Shown: piece by piece, positions 32,223-40,817 of the stretch
Layout: the number at the start of each line of letters is the position of its first letter
Position numbering within the stretch: the first letter of the stretch is position 1
From: Methylacidiphilum infernorum V4
Lineage (GTDB): Bacteria; Verrucomicrobiota; Verrucomicrobiia; Methylacidiphilales; Methylacidiphilaceae
Assembly: GCF_000019665.1 (NCBI RefSeq)
Contig: NC_010794.1
Coordinates: 1,488,001-1,552,000 of the forward strand
Length of the DNA stretch: 64,000 nucleotides
Reading direction: 5' to 3'
Translations under genes and position numbers: made by a program
The notes under the pieces: generated by a model
Seen by the model: the letters and a program-made list of their open reading frames with translations, nothing else
What the model was told of the DNA's origin: nothing
The model's database searches: none

Positions 32223-33068
32223 TTATCTTTTTTTTACAAAAAGATTCTTTAATGAAAAAGAAAGCAACAGCAGGGCCATTTCAAATCCACCAATGGTAGG
32301 ACCGGTCATGGCATCTATATAATAGGACAAAACCACCCCTCCTACGGCGCCTACACATCCATAGGCAAGAGACAAAGAAAGGAGGGAGCGAAAATTCCAA
32401 GCTAACAATTTGGCCGTTGCTGCTGGAATGACGATCATTGCGCTCACAAGGAGGGCTCCAAGCAGCTTAAGGCTCAGGGCGATAACTCCTCCAATGAGAA
32501 TAACAGTCTGGTAATTGAGTTTTTTGACTTGCACTCCTTCGGAGACAGCCAAGTTTTCATCGATCATTACAAGCAAAAGTCCAGGCATGTTTTTAAAGAG
32601 AAAGAAAAATGAAACCAGGCTCACTATCCCAAGCATCCCGATATCGGTCCAAGAACTGGCATTGATATCTCCAAAGAGAAGAGATTCAAGCAAAGGATAA
32701 TGGACCATCTTGGTCAAAATAAGAATCCCCCAAGAGACACTTCCCGTAAAAATAAGGGAAAGAAGAGTATCAGACTCTAACTTGGTTTTGTTTAAAAAAA
32801 AGAGAAAAACCAAGGAGATCCCAAGACAATAAAAAAACATAAAAGAGGAGATAAAGACGTTGGAGAAACTGGCTTCCCAAAAGCGACTAAAGAGAAGTTG
32901 AAGGAGAAGCCCAAATCCATAACCGGCAATTGTGGAATGGGCCAAGGAATCACTGAAAAATGCCTGTCCCCGGGATGTCGTTATTACTCCTAAAAGAGCA
33001 CACGTAGGTCCTGCTAAAAGCGCGGCCAACAAGGAACGCCTGAAAAAATCAAATGAAAAGATATCCAT
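32223..33068 (-). CDS. Zinc/manganese ABC transporter permease
   Basis: A 281-residue ABC-3 family (ZnuB/MntB) permease with eight or so hydrophobic segments. Family features are the N-terminal FRRSLLAALLAGPTCALLGV, SDSLAHSTIAG, SDTLLSLIFTG and the C-terminal GPTIGGFEMALL. It forms the membrane channel for the ATPase and solute-binding genes immediately upstream. Which metal is moved cannot be told from the permease. Confidence 0.9.
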   Translation of the reverse strand: MDIFSFDFFRRSLLAALLAGPTCALLGVITTSRGQAFFSDSLAHSTIAGYGFGLLLQLLFSRFWEASFSNVFISSFMFFYCLGISLVFLFFLNKTKLESDTLLSLIFTGSVSWGILILTKMVHYPLLESLLFGDINASSWTDIGMLGIVSLVSFFFLFKNMPGLLLVMIDENLAVSEGVQVKKLNYQTVILIGGVIALSLKLLGALLVSAMIVIPAATAKLLAWNFRSLLSLSLAYGCVGAVGGVVLSYYIDAMTGPTIGGFEMALLLLSFSLKNLFVKKR

Positions 33069-33085
33069 GGCTTTTTTGTTATGGT

Positions 33086-33850
33086 TTATCCCTTTTTCCC
33101 TTGGGTGTGGATAAGGCTATAGACGGCAGCCAGTTTCTTTTCCTGGAGGACGTCTGCAGGTCTTCCTTGGGTAAGAATCCGGTGATTTAAAAAATAAACC
33201 CAATCGGCGATATGGGATACAAGCTGCAGATCATGACTGACTAATATGGTGCCAATCGCTTTTTTCTCTTTAAGTTCATGAAGCAACTGGTCAAATTCTA
33301 TCCCTCCGACCGCGTCTATCCCCGAGAGAGGTTCATCCAGCAACAACAAAGCGGGATTTTTAGCGAGGGTGGATGCCACCATGACCTTTTGCAGCTCTCC
33401 TCCAGAAAGCTCATTGAGCCTTCTCTGTCTTAGTCCTTCCGCATGGAAGGATTTTAAAATTTCGACAACCTTTTCCTCGCTTTTCCTCTTTCCCAACAGG
33501 CCGTCAAAAAAACGAAAATAACCGAGTCTTAAAGCTACGAATTCTTCAACGGTTACGGGAAGGTAACGGGGAATGGACGGCCTTTGAGGCAAATAGCCTA
33601 TAATCAGTCCCTCCCTGCGCCAGATTTCACCTTTATTAGGCTTGATTATACCTGCAAAGCATTTCAAAAGAGTCGTTTTTCCCGCTCCATTGGGACCAAT
33701 AAGTGCAATGATTTTCCCTTGTTCAATCTCCATGGAAATGCCCTCTAGAGCAGATTCTTCGTTATAAGAAACGGATAGATTTTCCGCCTTCAAAAGCAGT
33801 TTTTGATCCCTCTGCAGCAATGGGATGGGTTTAATCGTTTTGATTTCCAT
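33086..33850 (-). CDS. Zinc/manganese ABC transporter ATP-binding protein
   Basis: A 254-residue ABC ATPase: Walker A GPNGAGKT (about residues 51-58), Q-loop LPQRP, signature LSGGELQKV, Walker B LLLLDEPLSGID and the H-loop SHD. It matches ZnuC/MntA-type ATPases and lies between the permease (17 bases) and solute-binding genes (19 bases). It energises uptake of Zn or Mn. Confidence 0.92.
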   Translation of the reverse strand: MEIKTIKPIPLLQRDQKLLLKAENLSVSYNEESALEGISMEIEQGKIIALIGPNGAGKTTLLKCFAGIIKPNKGEIWRREGLIIGYLPQRPSIPRYLPVTVEEFVALRLGYFRFFDGLLGKRKSEEKVVEILKSFHAEGLRQRRLNELSGGELQKVMVASTLAKNPALLLLDEPLSGIDAVGGIEFDQLLHELKEKKAIGTILVSHDLQLVSHIADWVYFLNHRILTQGRPADVLQEKKLAAVYSLIHTQGKKG

Positions 33851-33869
33851 CTTCTTTAGAGATCCGTTG

Positions 33870-34823
33870 TTAAAAACCTCTCTTCAAAGAAAGGATAATT
33901 CCTCCAAAGACGTCCAAAAAAACGGCGAGGTTTTTCTTTGAAATATTTTCATACATCAAGGGATGCAGTTCAGAACTTTCCATGCCATCTATTTCTCCAG
34001 AGCGGGTTTGACTCTCTCTCTGGATTTCCCTAACCAGGGCGATGTTAGAAAAAGGGGTGTAGAAAAAGGGGATTCTTTCCTTTTTCATCGCACTCAAAAT
34101 TGAGGCAAGTCTCCTCGGAGAAGGACCACCCTTCTCCCCGCACTCTTCAACGATCCCGGCGACGACTATCCCGTAGCGTTTTGCCAGGTACATAAAAGCA
34201 TCATTGTAAAAAAATGCCTTTTTGGAAGGGACGGCTCCCAACTTCTGTTGATACAACCGATCGATTTCCTTTAGTTTTGAAAGATAAAGCCGGGTATTCC
34301 TTTCAAATATCTCTTTATGAAGAGGATCTTTTTGGCCCAAGGCCTTGGAGATGTTCAAAAGCTGAACGCCGGCAAGATTGGGATCCAACCACACGTGAGG
34401 ATTGAAAGCATATTCCCCTTTGGCTAGACCGACTCCCGGCTGATACCCGCTCGCAGGCAGAGGAGAAATACCCGCAGTCGAAACCACAAGCTTACTTGCT
34501 TTTTCTCCTGGACTTAAGACACGATCAACCCAGCTTTCCATTCCCAACCCATTGACAACAATAAGATCGCTATCTTGAATCTGCTGAAGCTGTTTAGCCG
34601 TCAGCGCATTTTCATGAGGGTCTGCACCCATGACAAATAGATTTTTTACGGACACATATTCTCCTCCAACATTGATACAAAAGCAATAAAGGGGAGCAAT
34701 AGAAGTCAGCACCTTCAGTTGAGCCAAGCCGGAGCTAAGAGATAGAAATAAAACAAGAGAAAAGCATAGAGCGGCCTTTCCCCAAAAAGGAATTTTAAAG
34801 ACTCCATTTCTATTCAAGGACAT
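33870..34823 (-). CDS. Zinc/manganese ABC transporter substrate-binding protein
   Basis: A 317-residue periplasmic binding protein of the ZnuA/PsaA (TroA) family with a signal peptide ending near residue 34. Metal ligand motifs are GADPHENALTA (first His), FNPHVWLDP (second His), and an acidic/His pair nearer the C-terminus. The short loop between the second and third sites lacks the His-rich stretch of classical ZnuA, so manganese or general divalent metal uptake is equally possible. First gene of the ABC operon. No Zur or MntR box is seen upstream. Confidence 0.88.
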   Translation of the reverse strand: MSLNRNGVFKIPFWGKAALCFSLVLFLSLSSGLAQLKVLTSIAPLYCFCINVGGEYVSVKNLFVMGADPHENALTAKQLQQIQDSDLIVVNGLGMESWVDRVLSPGEKASKLVVSTAGISPLPASGYQPGVGLAKGEYAFNPHVWLDPNLAGVQLLNISKALGQKDPLHKEIFERNTRLYLSKLKEIDRLYQQKLGAVPSKKAFFYNDAFMYLAKRYGIVVAGIVEECGEKGGPSPRRLASILSAMKKERIPFFYTPFSNIALVREIQRESQTRSGEIDGMESSELHPLMYENISKKNLAVFLDVFGGIILSLKRGF

Positions 34824-34881
34824 GGAAAGCTACTCAATTGATAATGAATTATTGGTATAAAGAATAAAACATAAAATAAAA

Positions 34882-34910
34882 AAGGCTAAGAGAAAAAATC
34901 TCTTAGCCTT
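34882..34910 (-). terminator. Rho-independent terminator after the DUF5069 gene
   Basis: A perfect 12-bp stem, AAGGCTAAGAGA with its complement, closes a five-base loop. On the minus strand it is followed by a T-rich run (TTTTATTTTAT). It lies 18 bases after the DUF5069 stop. Confidence 0.85.
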
Positions 34911-34928
34911 CTCAAGCGGTCCTTCCGT

Positions 34929-35369
34929 TTACAAGGACTTCAACCACTTATAAAAACAGGTGTAGTCGTCTATGGCATTTAAACTCACCGCATCGGGCAT
35001 AGACCCGTCGTCTTTCAAGCCCGCATCGGAGAGAATGGATTTCTTGGTTTCTTCGTCATGATGGTACTGTAAAACAGCCCTGTTGTGAGCTGCCACTTTG
35101 GCCCCATCTATTTTACCTCCGTTCTTCTGAACGATCCAGTTTTCAAACTCAGTATAACTGGGCAGATGGGTTCTAATGTAATTCCTGGTTTCTTCCTCGG
35201 TGAGATTCAATGCTGCCATAGTCATAGCATCGAACCCTTTTCCAAGGTCAGGATAACCATCGGCAAGCATACCCTTAGCTGCCAAAATGCATTTTAGCCA
35301 CATCCTGGGCAAATGCAGGACACCTAGGGGACCCGCTACACCGGAACCAATCAAGGGAACAAGTTTCAT
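34929..35369 (-). CDS. DUF5069 family protein
   Basis: A 146-residue protein of the DUF5069 family, which is common in Verrucomicrobiota and Planctomycetota and has no known function. The start PLIGSGVAGPLGVLHLPRMWLK and the C-terminal DDYTCFYKW are what I recall of the family. No signal, helix or catalytic site is visible. It has AGGAGGTAAA upstream and a strong terminator downstream, so it is monocistronic and probably well expressed. Confidence 0.8.
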   Translation of the reverse strand: MKLVPLIGSGVAGPLGVLHLPRMWLKCILAAKGMLADGYPDLGKGFDAMTMAALNLTEEETRNYIRTHLPSYTEFENWIVQKNGGKIDGAKVAAHNRAVLQYHHDEETKKSILSDAGLKDDGSMPDAVSLNAIDDYTCFYKWLKSL

Positions 35370-35465
35370 TTTACCTCCTTTGTTTTTGTTTTAGTTATTT
35401 CTTTTCCTTATCTTGATTAAGGAAAAAACCCGAAGTACTGCATGCATCATTCCATAAGTTCATCC

Positions 35466-36281
35466 TCAACTAAAAGCAAAAAATGGATTATGGATCTTTT
35501 CTTCTCCCACCGTTGTGAGAGGCCCATGACCGGGACAAACTATGGTATCTTCAGGTAAAGCCAAAATTTTCTCCTTGTTGTTTTTTAAAGCTTCAGCATA
35601 GGAATAATTTCCTCCTCCCATGGATCCTGCAAAAAGCGAATCTCCCACGATGACAAACTTACGCTCCGCCCCCGTTATATAGTAAGAAACCCCTCCCGGT
35701 GAATGACCGTTGGTAAGAAAGGAACGAATGGAAAGGCCGGAGAGTTGGAATTCCCTCCCCGGATGAAAAGGTTCCGTTCCCGGAATCATCTCCAACTCAC
35801 AACAATAAGCAGGCGCACCTGTCGCGCGCTTCAGTCTTCCCAGCTCAGCAATGTGATCAGCATGGGTATGGGTAAGAAAGATATATTTGATATTCAAGCC
35901 GTGGACTTTTATCGTATCGAGCATTTCGGTGCAATTGCCCCCTGTATCAAAAACAGCGGCTTCTTTTGTCTTCTTATCCCAGACAAGATAACTATTAACC
36001 GTCATGTCTTCCCATCTTGTATTAAAATGGAATAAACCGGGGATCACCCCTTGGTCCTTTGGATAATATATCCCCTTGGCCAGGTCCAGAAGAGCCCTTT
36101 TCCCCAGTCCAAGAACCGGAGCAATTCTTTCCAAGACTTCTTCAATCACTTCTCCTTCCTTGACCCTTCTGAGCTCTTCAACAGACACCCCCGCTTTTGC
36201 CGCAAGTACACTATCGGTGAGATTAAGCCCCCTTTGTGCTTTAGCTATGACATCGGTATAGTTGTCTTCCAGTGGAATCAT
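35466..36281 (-). CDS. Metallo-beta-lactamase-fold hydrolase with N-terminal helix-turn-helix-like segment
   Basis: A 271-residue protein. Residues 15-65 resemble a small XRE-type helix-turn-helix (LTDSVLAAKAGVSVEELRRVKEG). The remainder is a glyoxalase II-like MBL domain: THTHADHIAE (about residues 134-143), NGHSPGG, GDSLFAGSMGGG and CPGHGP, supplying all metal ligands. It most resembles hydroxyacylglutathione hydrolase-type or persulfide-dioxygenase-related MBL enzymes, but the specificity is open. A hydroxyacylglutathione hydrolase would complete the methylglyoxal route begun at 3773, but this gene is 31 kb away, so a link is speculative. Confidence 0.82.
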   Translation of the reverse strand: MIPLEDNYTDVIAKAQRGLNLTDSVLAAKAGVSVEELRRVKEGEVIEEVLERIAPVLGLGKRALLDLAKGIYYPKDQGVIPGLFHFNTRWEDMTVNSYLVWDKKTKEAAVFDTGGNCTEMLDTIKVHGLNIKYIFLTHTHADHIAELGRLKRATGAPAYCCELEMIPGTEPFHPGREFQLSGLSIRSFLTNGHSPGGVSYYITGAERKFVIVGDSLFAGSMGGGNYSYAEALKNNKEKILALPEDTIVCPGHGPLTTVGEEKIHNPFFAFS

Positions 36282-36314
36282 ACGTATTGTTCTCCTTAAG
36301 ATTTTTAGTTTAGA

Positions 36315-36333
36315 AAAACCCTGGAAGGGTTTT
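36315..36333 (-). terminator. Terminator-like hairpin
   Basis: AAAACCCT and AGGGTTTT form an eight-base stem around a three-base loop. On the minus strand it lies 44 bases after the small membrane-protein stop. The trailing T-run is interrupted, so strength is doubtful. Confidence 0.4.
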
Positions 36334-36376
36334 AAGCAAAAGCTCTTTCCATCTCCAATTCGATTACCTTAGCTGT

Positions 36377-36553
36377 CTACCAACCGAATGCTCTCCATAT
36401 TCGGTAAAACAAAGCCGCCATGTAAAGACCAAACAAAAATAAAAAAACAAAGATTATGGTTTTATTTTCCTTGTCCCACCTACCTCCAGGATCTCCACCG
36501 CCGGAACCCGGCCATCTCTTGGGATTGGCGACCATGATTTTATTGTAACTCAT
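36377..36553 (-). CDS. Small single-pass membrane protein (58 aa)
   Basis: A 58-residue frame with soluble, Gly/Pro/Arg-rich N-terminus (WPGSGGGDPGGRWDKEN) and one transmembrane helix (IIFVFLFLFGLYMAALFY, about residues 33-50), ending in a basic-aromatic tail. The amino-acid pattern looks real: a clean helix with a charged border and positive-inside tail. No family is recognised; small subunits of respiratory complexes look similar. The ribosome-binding site is weak. An internal ATG at residue 7 is an alternative start. Confidence 0.6.
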   Translation of the reverse strand: MSYNKIMVANPKRWPGSGGGDPGGRWDKENKTIIFVFLFLFGLYMAALFYRIWRAFGW

Positions 36554-36639
36554 TCTTAAAATTAAAAAAGAGCATTTTTCCCTTTTTTAGCAATGTCTCT
36601 TTCACCCCGCTTTCTTAAGCTTCACCGGGATCCTATTGT

Positions 36640-37641
36640 TCAGCATCCCAACGAAAAAAATTTCTGGATCGATCCATTTTCTTTTTCAACAACAAGCCAC
36701 CCCATTTCGTCAATTCCCCTTATTATTCCCTTGATCCTCTGGCCATCCTCCTCAAATTCCACTTCCCGGTCCCGGTTAACCATCTTTTTCATCCATTTCT
36801 CTTTAATTTCAAAAAAAGACAATCCATAATTGCGGTCGATCCTTTTTAAAACTTCCGCCATGAGCTCTACCCTCCTCATGGGCTGGCCTCTTTCCATGTA
36901 AATCGATGTCGCCTTATTTTGCAATGGGCCTGAAAAATGGATTTCCGCCTGATTCACGTTGATGCCAATGCCTATGGCGATAAACCTTTTAGAATTTATC
37001 CCCCGGTCTGTTTCAATGAGAATTCCTCCGAGCTTCCTTGAATCCACAACAATGTCGTTGGGCCATTTTATGCCTACGTTTTCTAACCCCAGGTTATTCA
37101 GAGCTTCCACCACGGCAACAGAACTCATCAGAGCAAACTGTTGAGGAAGGAGAGGCTGGAAGGAAGGCTCTAAAAGCAAGGTCATGTAAAGGCCAAGAGC
37201 TAAAGAAGATTCCCATGATCTTCCCTGTCTTCCTCTTCCCCGCAACTGCCTTTCTGCGATCACGACAAGTCCTTCTTTCTCTCCCCTTCTGCCCCTTCGC
37301 AGAACCTCATCACTCGTTGAATCGATAACTTGAAAGATTTTCACTCTCCAGGGGATGCGACAGTTCAATTTTTCAAGGATGAGCTCAACTTCAGCGGGAT
37401 GAATCAAATCGGGCAAAGGAGGGCTCACTTCAAAACCCATGAGAGGAGAATAGCTGATTATAAATCCTTTCTCTTCCAACGCACAAAGAGCGCCCCAAAT
37501 TTCTTTTTCATTCAAGCTCAAAGAACTCAAGAGATTGCGAAAAGAAAACTTGCCCTCCTTCCTAGAGAGCAAGAACCTTAGAAGCTGGAATTCTACAGGA
37601 CTACAACAGAGCTCTCCAAAGATAATTTCAGGACCATTCAT
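36640..37641 (-). CDS. birA: Biotin--[acetyl-CoA-carboxylase] ligase BirA with N-terminal HTH-like domain
   Basis: A 333-residue biotin protein ligase. The biotin/ATP loop GRGRQGRSWES (about residues 135-145), KWPNDIVVDSRKLGGILIE and IGIGINVNQ are diagnostic. The first 80 residues look like the winged-helix regulatory domain of class II BirA, here rather diverged. It attaches biotin to AccB, encoded at 46292. Seven bases after the glycosyltransferase-PHP gene on the same strand, so it may share a transcript. Confidence 0.93.
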   Translation of the reverse strand: MNGPEIIFGELCCSPVEFQLLRFLLSRKEGKFSFRNLLSSLSLNEKEIWGALCALEEKGFIISYSPLMGFEVSPPLPDLIHPAEVELILEKLNCRIPWRVKIFQVIDSTSDEVLRRGRRGEKEGLVVIAERQLRGRGRQGRSWESSLALGLYMTLLLEPSFQPLLPQQFALMSSVAVVEALNNLGLENVGIKWPNDIVVDSRKLGGILIETDRGINSKRFIAIGIGINVNQAEIHFSGPLQNKATSIYMERGQPMRRVELMAEVLKRIDRNYGLSFFEIKEKWMKKMVNRDREVEFEEDGQRIKGIIRGIDEMGWLVVEKENGSIQKFFSLGC

Positions 37642-37647
37642 CCCGCT

Positions 37648-39585
37648 TCAGGCTATTTCCAGCTCAGCTATGTTCTTTTGGAGGATCACACCAAACTTGT
37701 GATCTCGGTAAAGGGTAATAGCCACGTTTCTATTGGAACGGATACATTCTTTGATCTCTTCGGGGTCCTTGCCGCAATACAATATCGTTTTCCAAGAATA
37801 GATATGCTTGGGCTTATGAAAATCGCTGTTGGCGATAAAAGGCAGTTTTTTAAGCCCTACGGGAGAAAAAAGATCGTTTCGATTGGCTACCTCCCAAGCG
37901 TCGAGAAGCGGAATATATTCTTGCTGGTTTTCCCATAGAAAAAGCGTGTTGGGTCCCCAAACACTCTGAAAAACATGAGGGTGAGAAGCGACAGCCAAAG
38001 CCTTTTGTTTATGGATTTCAGCTATGATCTCTTTTAACGATAAACAGGGATCTATCGGGTTCTTCAAATCAATACCCAAAAGATGGGCTGATGTTTTAGG
38101 ACTATACCCATCCTTGTTAAACTCTATTCCACAAAAAAGAATCATCCCGTATTTTTTCCATGCCCTTTTCTTTTCCTTTTCGATGGTTTCAAAATATTCA
38201 GCCACTTTGGTCGGCGTAAGGACAAGCCCGGTAAGCTCGCAAAATTTGCCGATCAGCCTTTTCCTATCCACGAGATGATCTGTCAGGCAGATGCAATCAA
38301 ATCCCCGTTGTCCATAAAAATCGACAATTTCACTAATGGTTAGCCTCCCATCAGAATAGGTCGAATGGATATGAAAATCACACAGCAGGGGTTGAGAGGA
38401 GGTGGATTTTACCAGGGAAAAATTCAGCTCGGTCAGCTTATTTGCAAAAGAAGGAAAGATTCTCGAAGGGGTAGTCTCTAAAAGCGACTGTTCCAAGACA
38501 AAACGAGCGATTCTGATCGAGCTATCCGGTTTGCTGATTTTTTTGAGGTTATTTTTTAACTGTTTCCACTTTTCCCCCTCGTTTTCGAAAAGATATTCAA
38601 GGGCTGATCCGATATCCGAAGGTTTCTCGGCAAAACAGGCCACTCCATATCTGCGCAAAAGTTCATAATTACCCTCTTCTTGTCCGGGAACAACTTGGGG
38701 AATAATCATGGGGCAACATGCCGCAATTGCCTCTTGTACAGTAGCTCCTCCCGCTTTGCTTATAACGACATGATGGTTGAGCAACAGTTCAGGAATCTTG
38801 TCTGTCCATCCCAAAACCTCGATGCGTTCTTCAAAACCCTTGACGTGATCGGATATATTATAGAAAAGCTTTTCATCTTTACCCACCACGATCGTCGCCT
38901 TCCAATGTTTCCTTTGGATGAGCTCGTCAATGATCTTAGCTGCCTTTTTTCTCCCTGAATTGATGATATACAAAATTTTTGGCCGCTGTATTGCATCCAG
39001 CTCGACTCCCTGTTTTGCCCTCTCCAGAAATTCGAGCTGAACAGGAAAACCAAATTCCAGGATCCGGCATTCATCAATACCCACCGATTTCAAAATGGAG
39101 GCCGTATCCGCATTGGGGACAACATAGTAATCGCTCCAGCTTCTATACCAAAAGGAGTTTACGGTGATCGAATCAGTAATGACTGTAACTTGAACAAAAT
39201 TTTTTTCCTTCCCCTCTTTAAATATTTCTTCGATCAAAAAATTATAAAAAGGATAGGTAGAGATCACCACGTCGGGCTGGGTTTCCCTTAACAGCCAATC
39301 GAGAGCTTGCTTCATCTTGGCAAAAGCAACAAGGACATCTTCAATAAAAGTCGTTCGATCGAAAATAGAATAGATGCCCCTCCAAATTAACGGAACCCGA
39401 TTTATGGCGGTCAGATACCCTTGACGCAACAGATCGCTGAATTTTCCATAACAAGAATCAAACAGATCGATACGATCAACAAGGGCTTCATCAGACTCGA
39501 GGTGCTCGATGGCTTCCTGGATATTGCGGGCCGCCGTATTATGGCCTTCGCCAAAACCGGCGGTAAGAATAAGTATGCGCTTCAT
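37648..39585 (-). CDS. MGDG-synthase-like glycosyltransferase fused to a PHP phosphoesterase domain
   Basis: A 645-residue protein with two domains. Residues 1-375 match the monogalactosyldiacylglycerol-synthase/MurG-like GT28 group: ILTAGFGEGHNTAARNIQEA at the N-terminus, then VVISKAGGATVQEA and PGQEEGNYELL in the sugar-nucleotide-binding half. Residues about 395-645 form a PHP domain: CDFHIHSTYSDGRLT, CLTDH, AVASHPHVF and IANSDFHKPKH supply the metal-binding His/Asp set. Separate members of each family are common, but the fusion is unusual to me. It may make a glycolipid and act on a phosphate ester in the same pathway. No membrane helix is seen. Confidence 0.85.
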   Translation of the reverse strand: MKRILILTAGFGEGHNTAARNIQEAIEHLESDEALVDRIDLFDSCYGKFSDLLRQGYLTAINRVPLIWRGIYSIFDRTTFIEDVLVAFAKMKQALDWLLRETQPDVVISTYPFYNFLIEEIFKEGKEKNFVQVTVITDSITVNSFWYRSWSDYYVVPNADTASILKSVGIDECRILEFGFPVQLEFLERAKQGVELDAIQRPKILYIINSGRKKAAKIIDELIQRKHWKATIVVGKDEKLFYNISDHVKGFEERIEVLGWTDKIPELLLNHHVVISKAGGATVQEAIAACCPMIIPQVVPGQEEGNYELLRRYGVACFAEKPSDIGSALEYLFENEGEKWKQLKNNLKKISKPDSSIRIARFVLEQSLLETTPSRIFPSFANKLTELNFSLVKSTSSQPLLCDFHIHSTYSDGRLTISEIVDFYGQRGFDCICLTDHLVDRKRLIGKFCELTGLVLTPTKVAEYFETIEKEKKRAWKKYGMILFCGIEFNKDGYSPKTSAHLLGIDLKNPIDPCLSLKEIIAEIHKQKALAVASHPHVFQSVWGPNTLFLWENQQEYIPLLDAWEVANRNDLFSPVGLKKLPFIANSDFHKPKHIYSWKTILYCGKDPEEIKECIRSNRNVAITLYRDHKFGVILQKNIAELEIA

Positions 39586-39993
39586 TGTTTAAAATTTTAG
39601 CCGGCCCACCCTTAAGCTCCCCCCCTGTAGCCTCCCTCAGACCTTTTTTTTAGGAAAAAATTGAATCATTGACAATTATAAAGTTTTTTTATGATCTATC
39701 ATCTAAAAGTTATTACTATATTTAACACAATAAAAGATTCCCTTTTATTCTATAAAAAAACTTGATAACTTCTATAGACCAGCTTCAAATCCTGCCTTTT
39801 TTCTCCAATAGGCATTTGCTTAATTGACAACCATTTTGTTTATGAAGAAGAAAATCTGCAATTAAAAAGAGGAGCAAACTCCTGTTGTTATAACACTTAC
39901 AGTTTTTTATTAACTAGAAATAAGATACTCATTTTTGCGTCCAATTAAAATTTGCTCTTTATATTTTATTCTGCTTTCTTCAATAAAAAGAAT
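39586..39993. other. A+T-rich intergenic region upstream of fabI
   Basis: About 400 bp between divergent genes. TTGACA occurs at 39669-39674 and 39824-39829 on the plus strand, but neither has a well-spaced -10 box. A small hairpin AGGAG-CAAA-CTCCT lies near 39870. No riboswitch or gene is recognised. Confidence 0.4.
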
Positions 39994-40779
39994 ATGACCA
40001 CCGATAAGCCTTTGTTAGGAAAGAATGCCCTCGTCTTTGGCGTCGCCAACAAGTGGAGCATTGCTTGGGCTATCGCCAAAGCTTGGCATAAAGCAGGAGC
40101 TCATTTAGTCATCGGATACCAAGGAGAAAGGCTCAAAAAATCAGTTGAGGAGCTCCTTGCTGAGCTTCCCGGGGAAGATACTCCGCTTGCTTTTCCCTGT
40201 GACGTCACCGACGAAGAGCAGGTTAGCCAATTCTTTTCAAAAACTAAAGCCCACTTTCCCAAAATCCATGTTTTACTCCATTCCATCGCCTTTGCTCCCA
40301 AAGAAGCCCTAGAAAAAAATTTTTACGAAACCTCGCGGCAAGATTTTTTAAGAACTTTCGAAACCAGTGTTTATTCTCTTATAGCCCTTGCCAGGGAAGC
40401 CAAGGCCTTGTTCTCAGAGGGAGGGAGTATTCTAACCTTGAGCTATTACGGTTCTGAAAAAGTCATCTCCAACTACAAGATCATGGGACCGGCAAAAGCT
40501 GCCCTCGAATCCACCGTAAGATACCTAGCCTATGAACTGGGAAAGGATGGGATACGGGTAAACGCCCTCAGCCCAGGCCCCATCAATACCCTTGCAGCCC
40601 GGGGAATAAGTGGTTTTACAAAATTTCTAAAAGAATGCGCCTCGAAATCCCCCCTGGGCAGAAATACGGAGACGACGGACGTAGCTTCAGCCGCATTATT
40701 TCTTGCCACCGATGAATCAAGAGCCATTACGGGACAAACCCTCTACATCGATTGCGGTTATTCCATAATGGGCTTCTAA
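39994..40779 (+). CDS. fabI: Enoyl-[acyl-carrier-protein] reductase (NADH) FabI
   Basis: About 261 residues. It is a divergent short-chain dehydrogenase: NAD motif GVANKWSIAWAIAKA, the catalytic Tyr-x6-Lys in YYGSEKVISNYKIMGPAKAA (FabI-type spacing), and the C-terminal ITGQTLYIDCGYSIMG. It performs the last step of each fatty-acid elongation cycle. The frame opens at 39952; the ATG at 39994 (MTTDKPLLGKNALVFGVANK) fits the family N-terminus better. Confidence 0.94.
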   Translation: MTTDKPLLGKNALVFGVANKWSIAWAIAKAWHKAGAHLVIGYQGERLKKSVEELLAELPGEDTPLAFPCDVTDEEQVSQFFSKTKAHFPKIHVLLHSIAFAPKEALEKNFYETSRQDFLRTFETSVYSLIALAREAKALFSEGGSILTLSYYGSEKVISNYKIMGPAKAALESTVRYLAYELGKDGIRVNALSPGPINTLAARGISGFTKFLKECASKSPLGRNTETTDVASAALFLATDESRAITGQTLYIDCGYSIMGF

Positions 40780-40817
40780 AGCTGATCGGTGTTTATCCAC
40801 TGGAATTGCCCCTTTCC

